Part shown: positions 1 to 7,619 of the stretch, piece by piece
How the letters are laid out: every line of letters begins with the position of its first letter
Numbering within the stretch: position 1 is the first letter of the stretch
NCBI GenBank assembly: GCA_002390825.1
Contig: DGQR01000127.1
Location: forward strand, 21,032-72,374
Direction of reading: 5' to 3'
DNA: 51,343 bases
Source: Rhodoferax sp. UBA4409
Lineage (GTDB): Bacteria > Pseudomonadota > Gammaproteobacteria > Burkholderiales > Burkholderiaceae_C
Position numbers and translations under genes: made by a program
The notes under the pieces: model-generated
Seen by the model: the letters and a program-made list of their open reading frames with translations, nothing else
The model's database searches: none
What the model was told of the DNA's origin: nothing

Positions 1-501
1 GTGGCGCGGCTGGAGTTTTATACGAATGAAGAGCTTGGACGCATCGTCAAGCGCAGTGCAGGCCTCTTGGGTGTGCCCATGGACGAGGATGGCGGTTTCG
101 AGATCGCCCGCCGCTCGCGCGGCACGCCGCGTATCGCCAACCGCCTGCTGCGCCGCGTGCGCGACTTTGCCGAGGTCAAAGGCGACGGCAAGATCACTCT
201 GGATATTGCCAACCGCGCGCTGGCCATGCTGGATGTGGACCCGCAAGGCTTTGACTTGATGGACCGCAAGCTGCTGGAGGCGGTGATTCACCGCTTCGAC
301 GGCGGCCCTGTGGGGCTGGACAACATTGCCGCCAGCATCGGCGAAGAGCGCGAAACCATTGAAGACGTGATCGAACCCTACTTGATTCAGCAAGGTTACC
401 TGCAGCGCACCCCGCGCGGCCGCATTGCGACGCTGGCCGCCTACCGCCACCTCGGAGTCACCGCGCCTGCGGGGCCGGTGGTGGACTTGTTGGGCGACTA
501 A
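1..501 (+). CDS. ruvB: Holliday junction branch-migration helicase RuvB, C-terminal part (5' cut by contig end)
   Basis: RuvB is the hexameric AAA+ motor that drives branch migration of Holliday junctions with RuvA and RuvC. Only the last 166 codons are present. The first codon (GTG) is internal, not a start, because the family reads on from an IVxRLEFY stretch. The visible part covers the end of the AAA+ lid, with the sensor-2 type GTPRIANRLLRRVRDFAEV motif around residues 40-60. The winged-helix C-terminal domain follows, ending with the family's FDxxDRKLLEAVIHRFDGGPVG and RTPRGR blocks. Walker A and B lie outside the contig. The identification is secure. Confidence 0.97.
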   Translation: MARLEFYTNEELGRIVKRSAGLLGVPMDEDGGFEIARRSRGTPRIANRLLRRVRDFAEVKGDGKITLDIANRALAMLDVDPQGFDLMDRKLLEAVIHRFDGGPVGLDNIAASIGEERETIEDVIEPYLIQQGYLQRTPRGRIATLAAYRHLGVTAPAGPVVDLLGD

Positions 502-676
502 TCCACCGGCGCTTTGCAAAGGCGCTGGGTGATTCAGACTTCTCTTTCCTCAGGCGCTCCGCGAGGGCAGATCGCTCGGTAAAGATTTGTAAAATATTTG
601 GCAGAGAACGAAAAGAACCACGCCAATCGCTCACCTGCAGCCTAGGTGTTCATGGTGACTACAGGGAGTGAAGAGA

Positions 677-1402
677 ATGAAGTCTGCCTATTTGACGCTC
701 GGCCTGCCCGGCGATGCGAATCCAGAGGAAATCCGGCAAGCGCTGACGGTGGCTCAAGCCAGGTTCACCAAAGAACATCTGGTCGATCACCCCGAAGACA
801 TGGAGCGTCTCCAGTCGATTCGCGATGCTGCCAAGATCCTTTTGAACCCGGAGATGCGGGCCGCCCATGACCGGAAGTTGCAGGCAAGCTCGACCACACC
901 CAGCCTATCGATGCGCTACGTGGCGGAGGCTCCAGAGACCCCGTGGTACCAGCGCCCGATCATGATCGGCGCTTTGTTGGTCGCAGTGTTGTTTTCAGCG
1001 GGTTTTTACCTGCAAAACAAGAACCAAGAGCGCAAGCGTGAGCTCGCTATGATGGAGCTCGAACGGCGCAAGCTCGAAGAGCAAGAAGCTCAGCAAAAAC
1101 TGGCTGAGGTCGCCAAACGCGAAGCGATGGTGGCCAAAATGAATGCCGATGCCAAAGCCAGCGAAGAAAAACTTCGCCGCGAGAGCCTGGTTTCCTCCAG
1201 AAACGCTGAATACCAAAACTCTCTGGCCATGTCGCAGCAGAATCAACGGGCCTATCTCGAGCGATCAGAGGCCCAGCGCAAAGAGTCGGCCGAGAGAAAC
1301 GCCAAGTACCAAGCGCAACAGGATGCCCAAAGAAACTTGGCGATTGACCAACAGCGCATTCGCAACCTTTGCATGCAAAACTACGGCCGGCCGCACTGCT
1401 GA
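677..1402 (+). CDS. Membrane-anchored protein with a degenerate J-like domain and coiled coil
   Basis: This is a 241-residue protein. Residues 1-70 look like a DnaJ J-domain: AYLTLGLP at the start, then helices ending in LLNPEMRAAHDRKL, which matches the LxDPxxRxxYD end of J-domains. The catalytic HPD tripeptide between helices II and III is missing (FTKEHL occupies the place). A single membrane helix follows at about 94-113, then roughly 100 residues of Glu/Lys/Gln-rich coiled coil and a short Cys-containing tail. I chose ATG 677 over GTG 668 because a purine-rich stretch (AGGGAGTGAAGAG) precedes it. The function is unknown. Without HPD it should not stimulate DnaK and may be a scaffold. Confidence 0.7.
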   Translation: MKSAYLTLGLPGDANPEEIRQALTVAQARFTKEHLVDHPEDMERLQSIRDAAKILLNPEMRAAHDRKLQASSTTPSLSMRYVAEAPETPWYQRPIMIGALLVAVLFSAGFYLQNKNQERKRELAMMELERRKLEEQEAQQKLAEVAKREAMVAKMNADAKASEEKLRRESLVSSRNAEYQNSLAMSQQNQRAYLERSEAQRKESAERNAKYQAQQDAQRNLAIDQQRIRNLCMQNYGRPHC

Positions 1403-1411
1403 GCGACCGCG

Positions 1412-3136
1412 TCAGGCTTTGCTGTTGCGGGTGATCAGCAGCTGCGCGGCAAAATAAGTCACCAAAATCCAGAACGAGGCCAGCGGCACCGGCATCAGGA
1501 ACTTGTTGATCGCGATCAGCGCGTCGCTCGCCATGAAGATGCAGGCGCCCAGCGCCACACGCGCGGCGGCTGCATCGCCCAATGTGCTGGCTCGGCCCAA
1601 GGCCTGTGAAGTCATCAAACAGATCACGGTGATGTAGGCTGCCACGGCCACTTGCAGGCCTGCGTCAGGCAAGTGGCTCCACAGCACGGCATACACCCCG
1701 GCGCCAACTGCCAGCACTCCTTGCAACGCCCTGCGGTTGGCAAACCACGGCGCATCCTGCCGGAATAGGGCGATGTAGAAAGCATGCGCCACCAGAAACG
1801 CCGCCAGCCCGGGGATGAAATAGTCTCCGGGCAGCATCAGAAACACATCACCCGCCAGCGAAAATACCAACGCCGCAAGCAGCAAGGCAGTCGATTTGAA
1901 GTGTTTTTGGTCACTAGCGCTCATAGAATAAGCGCGAGTAGCTACAAAAATAATAGCAAGTGTCATCGCCAGTGGCTTGGCCAGTAGGTGGCCAGGCAGC
2001 AGGTCCACTGCACTCAGACTGGCCCAAGCCGCAGCTTCTACGGCCAACACCTCCAGCGTGCTCAGGCCATGTTGCATGAATCGGCCTACCGCCCATACCG
2101 AGGCAAACAGGCCCGCCGCATAGAGCGCAGCATCGGTAAAGCTCAGGCTGTCAGCCACCCACAAAAATGCCGCCACAGCACCCAGTAAGCCCAAAAACTG
2201 CAGGCTAGCGAACCACTGCTGGCGGGTGCTTAAGGGTGGGTTAAACGTCTGCACCTGCTCCAAGCGGAAGGCGGGTTTGGGGTGGGCCGCGGCCAAGTCT
2301 GCCGGTTGCCAGCCCGGCGGCATGAACCAGATGCGCAGCTTGTCGACCCAGCGGCGGGTGGCCCAGCTATCTTTGGCCAGACCCCAGTACACCTCGGCAT
2401 TGGCCCACACCGGGTCCCAGCTATTGAGCGCACCGCGTGTGCCGTAAACGCAGGGTTCATCTTCTTCACGGAAAGTGCCAAACATGCGGTCCCACACCAT
2501 CAGAATGCCGCCGTAGTTTTTGTCGATGTAAGGGTCGTTCACCGCGTGGTGCACCCGGTGGTTGCTGGGCGAGCAAAACACCCGGTCAAACCAGCCCAGC
2601 TTGCCTACCTGCTCGGTGTGCACCCAGAACTGATAAAGCAGGTCGATCAGCGCCACGATGCCGAAAATCAGCGGTGGCACCCCGGCGATTGCCATGGGCA
2701 GGTAAAACACCCAGCCGAAAGATGCCCCGCTGCTGGTCTGGCGCAGCGCGGTCGACAGGTTGTAGTGCTGGCTCTGGTGGTGCACCACATGGGCCGCCCA
2801 GAACAGCGCCACCACATGGCCGGCTCGGTGCAGCCAGTAGTAGCAAAAATCGTAAAACACCAGCGCCAGCACCACGCCGTACCAGGAGCTCCAGAAAGCG
2901 AGGTCGGGGTACAAGGCAACCGCGTTGAACACCGCAGCATAAATACCCACCGTGAGCACCTTGCTCAGTACCCCTGCCACCTGGCTCAAGATGCCAAGGC
3001 TGATGCTGTTGATCGCGTCATTGAGGCGATAGGCCCGGCTGCCGGGTACACGGGCGTTGGCACGCCGGCTCCAGGCGAACTCCAGGGCGATGAGGAGGAA
3101 GAAAACCGGAGTGGCGAAAACGATGATTTTGCTCAT
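1412..3136 (-). CDS. Fusion: alkylglycerol monooxygenase-like (fatty acid hydroxylase family) plus YhhN lysoplasmalogenase domain
   Basis: This 574-residue polytopic membrane protein has two enzyme domains. Residues ~1-280 form a fatty-acid-hydroxylase/sterol-desaturase domain with di-iron histidine boxes HRAGH, HVVHH and HRVHH. The neighbouring YNLSTALRQ and LLYQFWVHTE segments are typical of alkylglycerol monooxygenase (AGMO/TMEM195), which cleaves O-alkyl glycerol ethers with tetrahydropterin. Residues ~370-574 are a multi-helix YhhN/TMEM86 domain (FSLAGDVFLMLP, ACIFMASDALIAINKF); TMEM86 proteins hydrolyse the vinyl ether of lysoplasmalogens. A pterin/folate operon lies about 3 kb away, which fits AGMO cofactor need but is only suggestive. 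A palindromic repeat element (1906-1957) encodes residues ~394-410. Confidence 0.85.
   Translation of the reverse strand: MSKIIVFATPVFFLLIALEFAWSRRANARVPGSRAYRLNDAINSISLGILSQVAGVLSKVLTVGIYAAVFNAVALYPDLAFWSSWYGVVLALVFYDFCYYWLHRAGHVVALFWAAHVVHHQSQHYNLSTALRQTSSGASFGWVFYLPMAIAGVPPLIFGIVALIDLLYQFWVHTEQVGKLGWFDRVFCSPSNHRVHHAVNDPYIDKNYGGILMVWDRMFGTFREEDEPCVYGTRGALNSWDPVWANAEVYWGLAKDSWATRRWVDKLRIWFMPPGWQPADLAAAHPKPAFRLEQVQTFNPPLSTRQQWFASLQFLGLLGAVAAFLWVADSLSFTDAALYAAGLFASVWAVGRFMQHGLSTLEVLAVEAAAWASLSAVDLLPGHLLAKPLAMTLAIIFVATRAYSMSASDQKHFKSTALLLAALVFSLAGDVFLMLPGDYFIPGLAAFLVAHAFYIALFRQDAPWFANRRALQGVLAVGAGVYAVLWSHLPDAGLQVAVAAYITVICLMTSQALGRASTLGDAAAARVALGACIFMASDALIAINKFLMPVPLASFWILVTYFAAQLLITRNSKA
1906..1957 (-). 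repeat. Dispersed palindromic element, copy 1 (in frame in the AGMO-YhhN gene)
   Basis: Read on the minus strand it follows the pattern GCTA-n9-TAGCnnCTnGCGC-n10-GCGCTAnnGnCnAAA, with internal inverted GCGC/TAGC arms. It lies in the coding sequence in sense orientation, free of stops, within a loop of the YhhN domain. It matches copies at 13747, 25183, 26047 and 47919. Confidence 0.75.
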
Positions 3137-3205
3137 GCGGCATTTTTGCCGAGCAAGCGCTTGGTGCTGATCGGGGGAACCCTAGGCCGCGCTGGGGGCG
3201 GACGT

Positions 3206-3667
3206 CTATTTTTGTCCGCGGAAGTCGCGCCACTGCACCCGTGCGAACCAACCGGTGACGCAGCCTAGCGCCGCATAAAAGGCCAAAAGGGCCCAATCTA
3301 CTGCCGGAAAATCCCACACATAGCCGATCACCGCTGCCACGCTGATCAAGCAAAGCAGTCCGGAGAGCAGCGCAAACATCAGCGCGAGAAAGCGTTCCAC
3401 GCCGGATTTGACGTTGTCCATGGTGTGGCGCGTTTCCTGCCACGCATCTGCTGCATCGGCCAAGGGGCTCTGGGCTTGCGCGGCTATGGCTTCGGCCACG
3501 TTGCCTTGCTGAACCAGCGCCGCAAAGTCGCCTTGGCGGGGGCGTGCTGCGCGCTTGCGCCACCACAGGCCGAAAAACACCGCGGCGATGACCGCGATGA
3601 TGATGCCGGCGTACAGCAACTGGTCTTGCCATGGGACGGAGCCTGCGTGCAGCGCGTAATGGAGCAT
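3206..3667 (-). CDS. Small membrane protein of unknown function
   Basis: This 153-residue protein has one hydrophobic helix near the N-terminus (about 18-36) followed by the basic WWRKRAARPR. Two further helices lie towards the C-terminus (about 95-138) before a basic WFARVQWRDFRGQK tail. The start ATG at 3667 (MLHYALH) lies just downstream of the histidine phosphatase stop; the longer open frame to 3733 would overlap that gene. It is the last gene of a minus-strand operon that begins with the folM-like gene. I recognise no family. Confidence 0.7.
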   Translation of the reverse strand: MLHYALHAGSVPWQDQLLYAGIIIAVIAAVFFGLWWRKRAARPRQGDFAALVQQGNVAEAIAAQAQSPLADAADAWQETRHTMDNVKSGVERFLALMFALLSGLLCLISVAAVIGYVWDFPAVDWALLAFYAALGCVTGWFARVQWRDFRGQK

Positions 3668-3686
3668 GGCGAGTTTTACTTGAGCG

Positions 3687-4337
3687 TCAGGCGGTAGTTT
3701 CGTCCAGCACGTCGTCTTCCAGGTGACGTGCATCGCCCCAGCCGACCAGGTTCAGTCCGTCGGGTGTCCACAGCAGCCGGTTGATGGCCGCGTTCCCCAG
3801 GTGCCAGGTGCGCGGGGCATGCAGCTCTTGCCGGGTGGCCAGGCGGTAGAGCATGTCCATCACGCCGCCGTGGGCGACCAGCACGATGTGCTCGCCTGGG
3901 TGGCGCGCCGCGATGTCATCCACCGTGGCCTGCACGCGGGCCAGCAGCTGGGTGGGGGTTTCGCCGCCGGGCGGGGCAAAGTGAGGGTCGCGCTGCTTCC
4001 AGCGGCGGGACTCATCGGGCCATTTTTCGGCAATGTCCGCCCAAGTCTGTCCCTCGAAGGTGCCGAACCCCCGCTCGCGCAAGCCGGTGTGCAGTTGCAC
4101 CTCGTGCGCTGTCGGGTTGGCTGCGTGTCGGGCAATGGCTTGGGCCGTGGTGTGAGCGCGCTGCAGGTCGCTGCTGTAGATCCGGTCTATGGATTCTTCT
4201 GCCAAGGCCTTGCCCACCCGCTCGGCTTGCCACAGGCCACGGTCGTTCAGGCCTATGTCGAGCTGGCCTTGGATGCGGGTGTCCACATTCCAGGCGGTTT
4301 CGCCGTGGCGCACGGCAATGATGCGGGTGACCGGCAT
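3687..4337 (-). CDS. Histidine phosphatase family protein (phosphoglycerate mutase-like)
   Basis: This 216-residue cytoplasmic phosphatase belongs to the cofactor-independent histidine phosphatase (GpmB/CobC-like) family. It shows the catalytic RHGETAWN motif at residues ~10-17, a conserved GLRERGFGTFEG block around 80 and the second catalytic His in VLVAHGGVMD near 150. The start at 4337 shares one base with the stop of the upstream lipoprotein gene (TAATG), so the two are translationally coupled. The substrate cannot be told from sequence; family members act on phosphosugars, phosphoglycerate or alpha-ribazole phosphate. A tract upstream of 4337 in the same frame is not family-like and was excluded. 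Confidence 0.92.
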   Translation of the reverse strand: MPVTRIIAVRHGETAWNVDTRIQGQLDIGLNDRGLWQAERVGKALAEESIDRIYSSDLQRAHTTAQAIARHAANPTAHEVQLHTGLRERGFGTFEGQTWADIAEKWPDESRRWKQRDPHFAPPGGETPTQLLARVQATVDDIAARHPGEHIVLVAHGGVMDMLYRLATRQELHAPRTWHLGNAAINRLLWTPDGLNLVGWGDARHLEDDVLDETTA

Positions 4338-4936
4338 TAAGGGTTCTCTTTGTTCGCGGCTGGTAACTCCACCACGACTTTGCGCTGCACCGGCATGGGG
4401 TAGTCTTTGAGCGCGGCTTCCAGCATGGGGGGCAGCAGGTTCAGGGTATCGCGCCACGGGCCGTCAAAAACGGCGGTGGTCTCATAGGCCACCTGGCTGG
4501 TCATGCTGTCGCGCAGGGTCAGGTGCACCCGATGGCGATACCAAGGGACCTCGATGTCAGGAGTGAGGGGGCGGTCTTCGTAGAGCCGTCCATCTGCTCC
4601 CCGGATGAACCGCGAACGTGGCGGCCGGTAGTGCGGGTTGCGGATGTTGTCCACCCCCAACCCGACCATCACCAAGTAGCGCCCCGAGGCGTCATTGCGC
4701 ATCACGCCCACGCGCTCCAGGGCTTCCTGTGTCAGGTTTTCTACGGTGTCTTGGGCGCTGCTGTTTTGTTGGGAGGGCAGGCGCTCAAACCGGAAGTCCG
4801 CCGGGCTTATGGGTGCACTGGCGCCGGCAAAGCTCTGCACATCGCTGTCGATCATGCGCGGCAAAGAGCAGCCCGTGAGTGCAGTTGCCAAGACCAGTAG
4901 GGCCGGTAGGCGCCAGGTTCGGAGGTTCGAAAGCAT
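4337..4936 (-). CDS. DUF4136-like outer-membrane lipoprotein
   Basis: This 199-residue protein has a lipoprotein signal peptide (hydrophobic LPALLVLATA then lipobox LTGC at about 20-23). The mature part is of the DUF4136 type: an N-terminal FRFERLPSQQN strand, a central ALERVGVMRNDASGRYLVMVG region and a C-terminal helix after the PWRDTLNLLPPMLEAALKDYP stretch. It is probably anchored in the outer membrane facing the periplasm; the function is not known. It lies in the operon between ttcA and the histidine phosphatase gene, 33 bp after ttcA. Confidence 0.8.
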   Translation of the reverse strand: MLSNLRTWRLPALLVLATALTGCSLPRMIDSDVQSFAGASAPISPADFRFERLPSQQNSSAQDTVENLTQEALERVGVMRNDASGRYLVMVGLGVDNIRNPHYRPPRSRFIRGADGRLYEDRPLTPDIEVPWYRHRVHLTLRDSMTSQVAYETTAVFDGPWRDTLNLLPPMLEAALKDYPMPVQRKVVVELPAANKENP

Positions 4937-4969
4937 CAGCAGTCTCCCAATGGGGCTTGTGGCCGTGGC

Positions 4970-5935
4970 TTACAGGCTGACCACTTGCATTCCGGGCAAG
5001 CCCGCCAAGCCGGGCAGGGTGGGGGCAGGCAGGTCTTCGGCGTCAAAGGCCTTGTCGCCATTCTCGTCCGCAATGCCGGTGGGGCGGATGTTCTTGAAGT
5101 CGTGCTTGGTATGGTCCATCAGGTGCGACGGCACCACGTTTTGCAGCGCGGTGAACATGGTCTCGGCACGGCCGGGGTATTGCTTTTCCCAGTCGCGCAG
5201 CATGTTGCCGATCTGCACCCGTTGCAGGTTGGTCTGGCTGCCACACAGCGAACAAGGAATGATCGGGAACTCGCGGTGCGCGGCCCAGCGGATCAGGTCT
5301 TTCTCGGCCACATAAGCCAGCGGGCGGATGACCACAAACTCGCCGTTGTCGCTGGTCAGCTTGGGCGGCATGCCTTTGAGCTTGCCGCCGAAGAACATGT
5401 TCAGGAAAAAGGTCTGCAACATGTCGTCGCGGTGGTGGCCCAGTGCGAGCTTGTTGCACTTGAGCTTGCGTGCCACGTTGTACAAAATGCCCCGACGCAG
5501 ACGGCTGCACAGGCTGCACATGGTCTTGCCTTCGGGGATGTTGCGCTTGACGATGGAGTAGGTGTCCTGCGTCTCGATGTGGAATTCCACGCCCAGCTTG
5601 GCCAGGTATTCGGGCAGGATGTGCTCAGGGAAGCCGGGCTGCTTCTGGTCGAGGTTGACCGCCACGATCTCGAAGTTGATCGGTGCACGCTGTTGCATCT
5701 TGAGCAGGATGTCGAGCATGCCGTAGCTGTCTTTGCCACCCGACATGCAGACCATGACGCGGTCGCCTTCTTCGATCATGTTGAAGTCGATGATGGCTTG
5801 GCCCACCTGGCGGCACAGGCGCTTCTCGAGCTTGTGGGTTTCACGCTCGATTTTGAGTTCTTTGTTGCGGTTGGCGGTGGCTTCTGCGGCTTCCGCGTCG
5901 GCGATGGTGTCTTCTTCAACCCATGTTGCGTTCAT
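4970..5935 (-). CDS. ttcA: tRNA 2-thiocytidine(32) synthetase TtcA
   Basis: TtcA thiolates cytidine 32 of certain tRNAs using ATP, a [4Fe-4S] cluster and a sulfur donor. The 321-residue protein has the PP-loop CMSGGKDSYG near residue 65 and the CSLCSRLRRG pair of cysteines. A third cluster cysteine lies in IPCSLCGSQTNLQR. ATG 5935 (MNATWVEED) was chosen because GGAAAGAG lies at proper spacing upstream; the open frame beyond it lacks family similarity. It follows the second folB-like gene by 43 bp in the same operon. Confidence 0.97.
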   Translation of the reverse strand: MNATWVEEDTIADAEAAEATANRNKELKIERETHKLEKRLCRQVGQAIIDFNMIEEGDRVMVCMSGGKDSYGMLDILLKMQQRAPINFEIVAVNLDQKQPGFPEHILPEYLAKLGVEFHIETQDTYSIVKRNIPEGKTMCSLCSRLRRGILYNVARKLKCNKLALGHHRDDMLQTFFLNMFFGGKLKGMPPKLTSDNGEFVVIRPLAYVAEKDLIRWAAHREFPIIPCSLCGSQTNLQRVQIGNMLRDWEKQYPGRAETMFTALQNVVPSHLMDHTKHDFKNIRPTGIADENGDKAFDAEDLPAPTLPGLAGLPGMQVVSL

Positions 5936-5978
5936 AGTGTTCTCTTTCCTTGTTGCAGTGTTCGCGCGGCGGGGTGGC

Positions 5979-6365
5979 TTACCACTGCCCGGTTTCCATG
6001 CGGATGGCAACTTCACAGTCTTCAAAAATTTCCAGTTTCGCGATCTTGACCCGCACGCCCAGCACGCCGGGCAATTGCATCAGCCGGTGGGCCAGTTTGC
6101 CGATCAGCGTTTCCAGCAGGTTCACATGCTCGGCTGTGCACTCCGTGATGATGATCTGCCGCACCTTGCGGTAGTCCAGCACATGGTTGATGTCATCGTC
6201 ATGCGGCAACAGCGGCTGTGTGCCTAGACTCAGCTCGGCGTCTACCTGAATGGGTTGGGGCGCGAGCTTTTCTGATTCCAGAATGCCCAGGTTGGCGTCA
6301 AAGCGCAGGCCCGTGAGGGTCAGGGTTTGGTGACCGGTGCCGGCCTTCATGCTCTCATCACGCAT
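5979..6365 (-). CDS. Dihydroneopterin aldolase/epimerase-like protein (FolB/FolX family), copy 1
   Basis: This 128-residue T-fold protein is of the FolB/FolX family, which acts on dihydroneopterin (or its triphosphate) in folate and monapterin synthesis. Family marks are LTGLRFDANLGILESE with the catalytic-region glutamate, HVLDYRKVRQII, HVNLLETLIGKLAHRL, and VKIAKLEIFEDC with the conserved lysine. The start at 6365 overlaps the upstream folB-like gene by 8 bases and has AAAGG upstream; ATG 6350 is an alternative. It is divergent from its neighbour (well under half identical by eye), so one may be the aldolase and the other an epimerase. Confidence 0.85.
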   Translation of the reverse strand: MRDESMKAGTGHQTLTLTGLRFDANLGILESEKLAPQPIQVDAELSLGTQPLLPHDDDINHVLDYRKVRQIIITECTAEHVNLLETLIGKLAHRLMQLPGVLGVRVKIAKLEIFEDCEVAIRMETGQW

Positions 6366-6759
6366 TGGCGCCTTTCATTCGGAATACTTCAACGCCTACC
6401 CCTGCACAGTCGGGGTACACGTCAGGTTTTTGGGTCGATAGGCGCACGGCGCGCACTTGCGGGTGCGCCAGCATCTGCTGCACGAGCTCATCGCACAAGG
6501 TTTCTTGCAGTTCGACATGGCCTCGCGCTACACGGCTGGCAATCAGCTGGCGCACAAAGTCGTAGTCCACCACCTCGGAGAGGCTGTCGGACGTGGGCGT
6601 GCTGCCCTCAAATGGCACGAACAGCTCCACATTGAAAATCAGCCGCTGGGTGACCCCTTTTTCAAAGTCGTGAGCGCCGATGCGCACTTGCACCACATGG
6701 TCCTTCAAAAAAAGGCGGCGGCATTCCAGCGCCAGGGTGACGAACGGATCGTGGCTCAT
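6358..6759 (-). CDS. Dihydroneopterin aldolase/epimerase-like protein (FolB/FolX family), copy 2
   Basis: This 133-residue T-fold protein is the second member of a tandem pair. It shows the IGAHDFEKGVTQRLIFNVEL segment, the DYDFVRQLI helix, the VELQETLCDELVQQML helix and a C-terminal TQKPDVYPDCAGVGVEVFR strand with the Lys-Pro typical of FolB. The Lys-Pro and the E..K..Q..FNVEL pattern make it closer to classical FolB than copy 1. ATG 6759 overlaps the stop of the upstream SDR gene as ATGA, giving translational coupling. Confidence 0.87.
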   Translation of the reverse strand: MSHDPFVTLALECRRLFLKDHVVQVRIGAHDFEKGVTQRLIFNVELFVPFEGSTPTSDSLSEVVDYDFVRQLIASRVARGHVELQETLCDELVQQMLAHPQVRAVRLSTQKPDVYPDCAGVGVEVFRMKGANA

Positions 6760-7544
6760 GGGCATGTTTTCTCGGGTTGGGCATCCACCGCAAACATCAC
6801 GTCGCGGGCCAGCGGCACAAGGTGCTGGCCGTTGTCCACGCACAAGGTGGTGCCGGTGATACAAGGGTTTTCCGCCAGAAACAGGCAGGTGGCGGCCACT
6901 TGGCCGGGGTCAATCGGCTCGCGCAGCAAATTCACCCGGGCGGCTTTGTCGAAGTTTTCCTGCGTTTGCGGGCCACTCAGAAACATCAGGCCCGGGGCCA
7001 CACCGCACACCCGTACCGCAGGTGCGAGCGCCTGTGCCTGCAGGGCAACCGCCCGTTCGAGTGCGAGTTTGCTGACGGTGTATGAAAAATAATCCGGGTT
7101 CAGGTTGAACACCTTTTGGTCCAACACGTGAATCACGCTGTGCCCGCCCGCCAATGCGTCAGGGTCGAGGCTGTTGGCCATCCAGCGTGAGAGCGACAGG
7201 GGCGCCATCAGGTTCACTTCGAGTTGCTGGCGTGCGCCCTCGGTGTCTATCGCATCGCCAGCATCGGGCTCAAAACTGCTGGCGTTGTTGACCAGACAGT
7301 GCAGGGGGCCTGATTTGACGGCAATCTCGGCAATCAAATCGCGGCGACTGGTCTCATCGGCCAGGTTGGCGTGGATCGCATGTGCCTCATGCCCTTGTGC
7401 CCGCAGCTGTGCGCACAGCGCGAGTGCGGCATCCGCACTGCGTTGGTAATGGCACCAGACCTCCCAACCCGCAGCCGCAAAGCGGGTGCAAATCAAGGCG
7501 CCCAAACGGTGGGCTCCGCCGGTAACGAGTACGCGCTTCAACAC
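6756..7544 (-). CDS. folM: Pteridine reductase/FolM-like short-chain dehydrogenase
   Basis: This 262-residue SDR has the TGGAHRLG nucleotide-binding motif (the Arg is typical of NADPH-using pteridine reductases), the NNASSF motif and the active-site YTVSKLALE. The DQKVFNLNPDYFSYTVSK stretch is characteristic of FolM and pteridine reductases, which reduce dihydromonapterin or dihydrofolate. It is the first gene of the operon with two FolB/FolX-type proteins, supporting a pterin role. It could supply a tetrahydropterin cofactor. The exact substrate is inferred. Confidence 0.85.
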   Translation of the reverse strand: MLKRVLVTGGAHRLGALICTRFAAAGWEVWCHYQRSADAALALCAQLRAQGHEAHAIHANLADETSRRDLIAEIAVKSGPLHCLVNNASSFEPDAGDAIDTEGARQQLEVNLMAPLSLSRWMANSLDPDALAGGHSVIHVLDQKVFNLNPDYFSYTVSKLALERAVALQAQALAPAVRVCGVAPGLMFLSGPQTQENFDKAARVNLLREPIDPGQVAATCLFLAENPCITGTTLCVDNGQHLVPLARDVMFAVDAQPEKTCP

Positions 7545-7619
7545 AAATGATTCCTGAAATGGGAGTGGGGCGAGGGGGAAAGATAATCCGTGGCTTTACG
7601 CAACATAAAACAAACATCT

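Noticed and set aside
2282..3268. Long plus-strand open frame opposite the ether-lipid fusion gene
   Set aside because: It is the antisense shadow of a clearly recognisable membrane enzyme; its translation is His/Arg/Pro-rich with no family pattern.
4985..6049. 354-codon plus-strand frame opposite ttcA
   Set aside because: Shadow of ttcA; rich in His, Val and Gln as expected from antisense reading.
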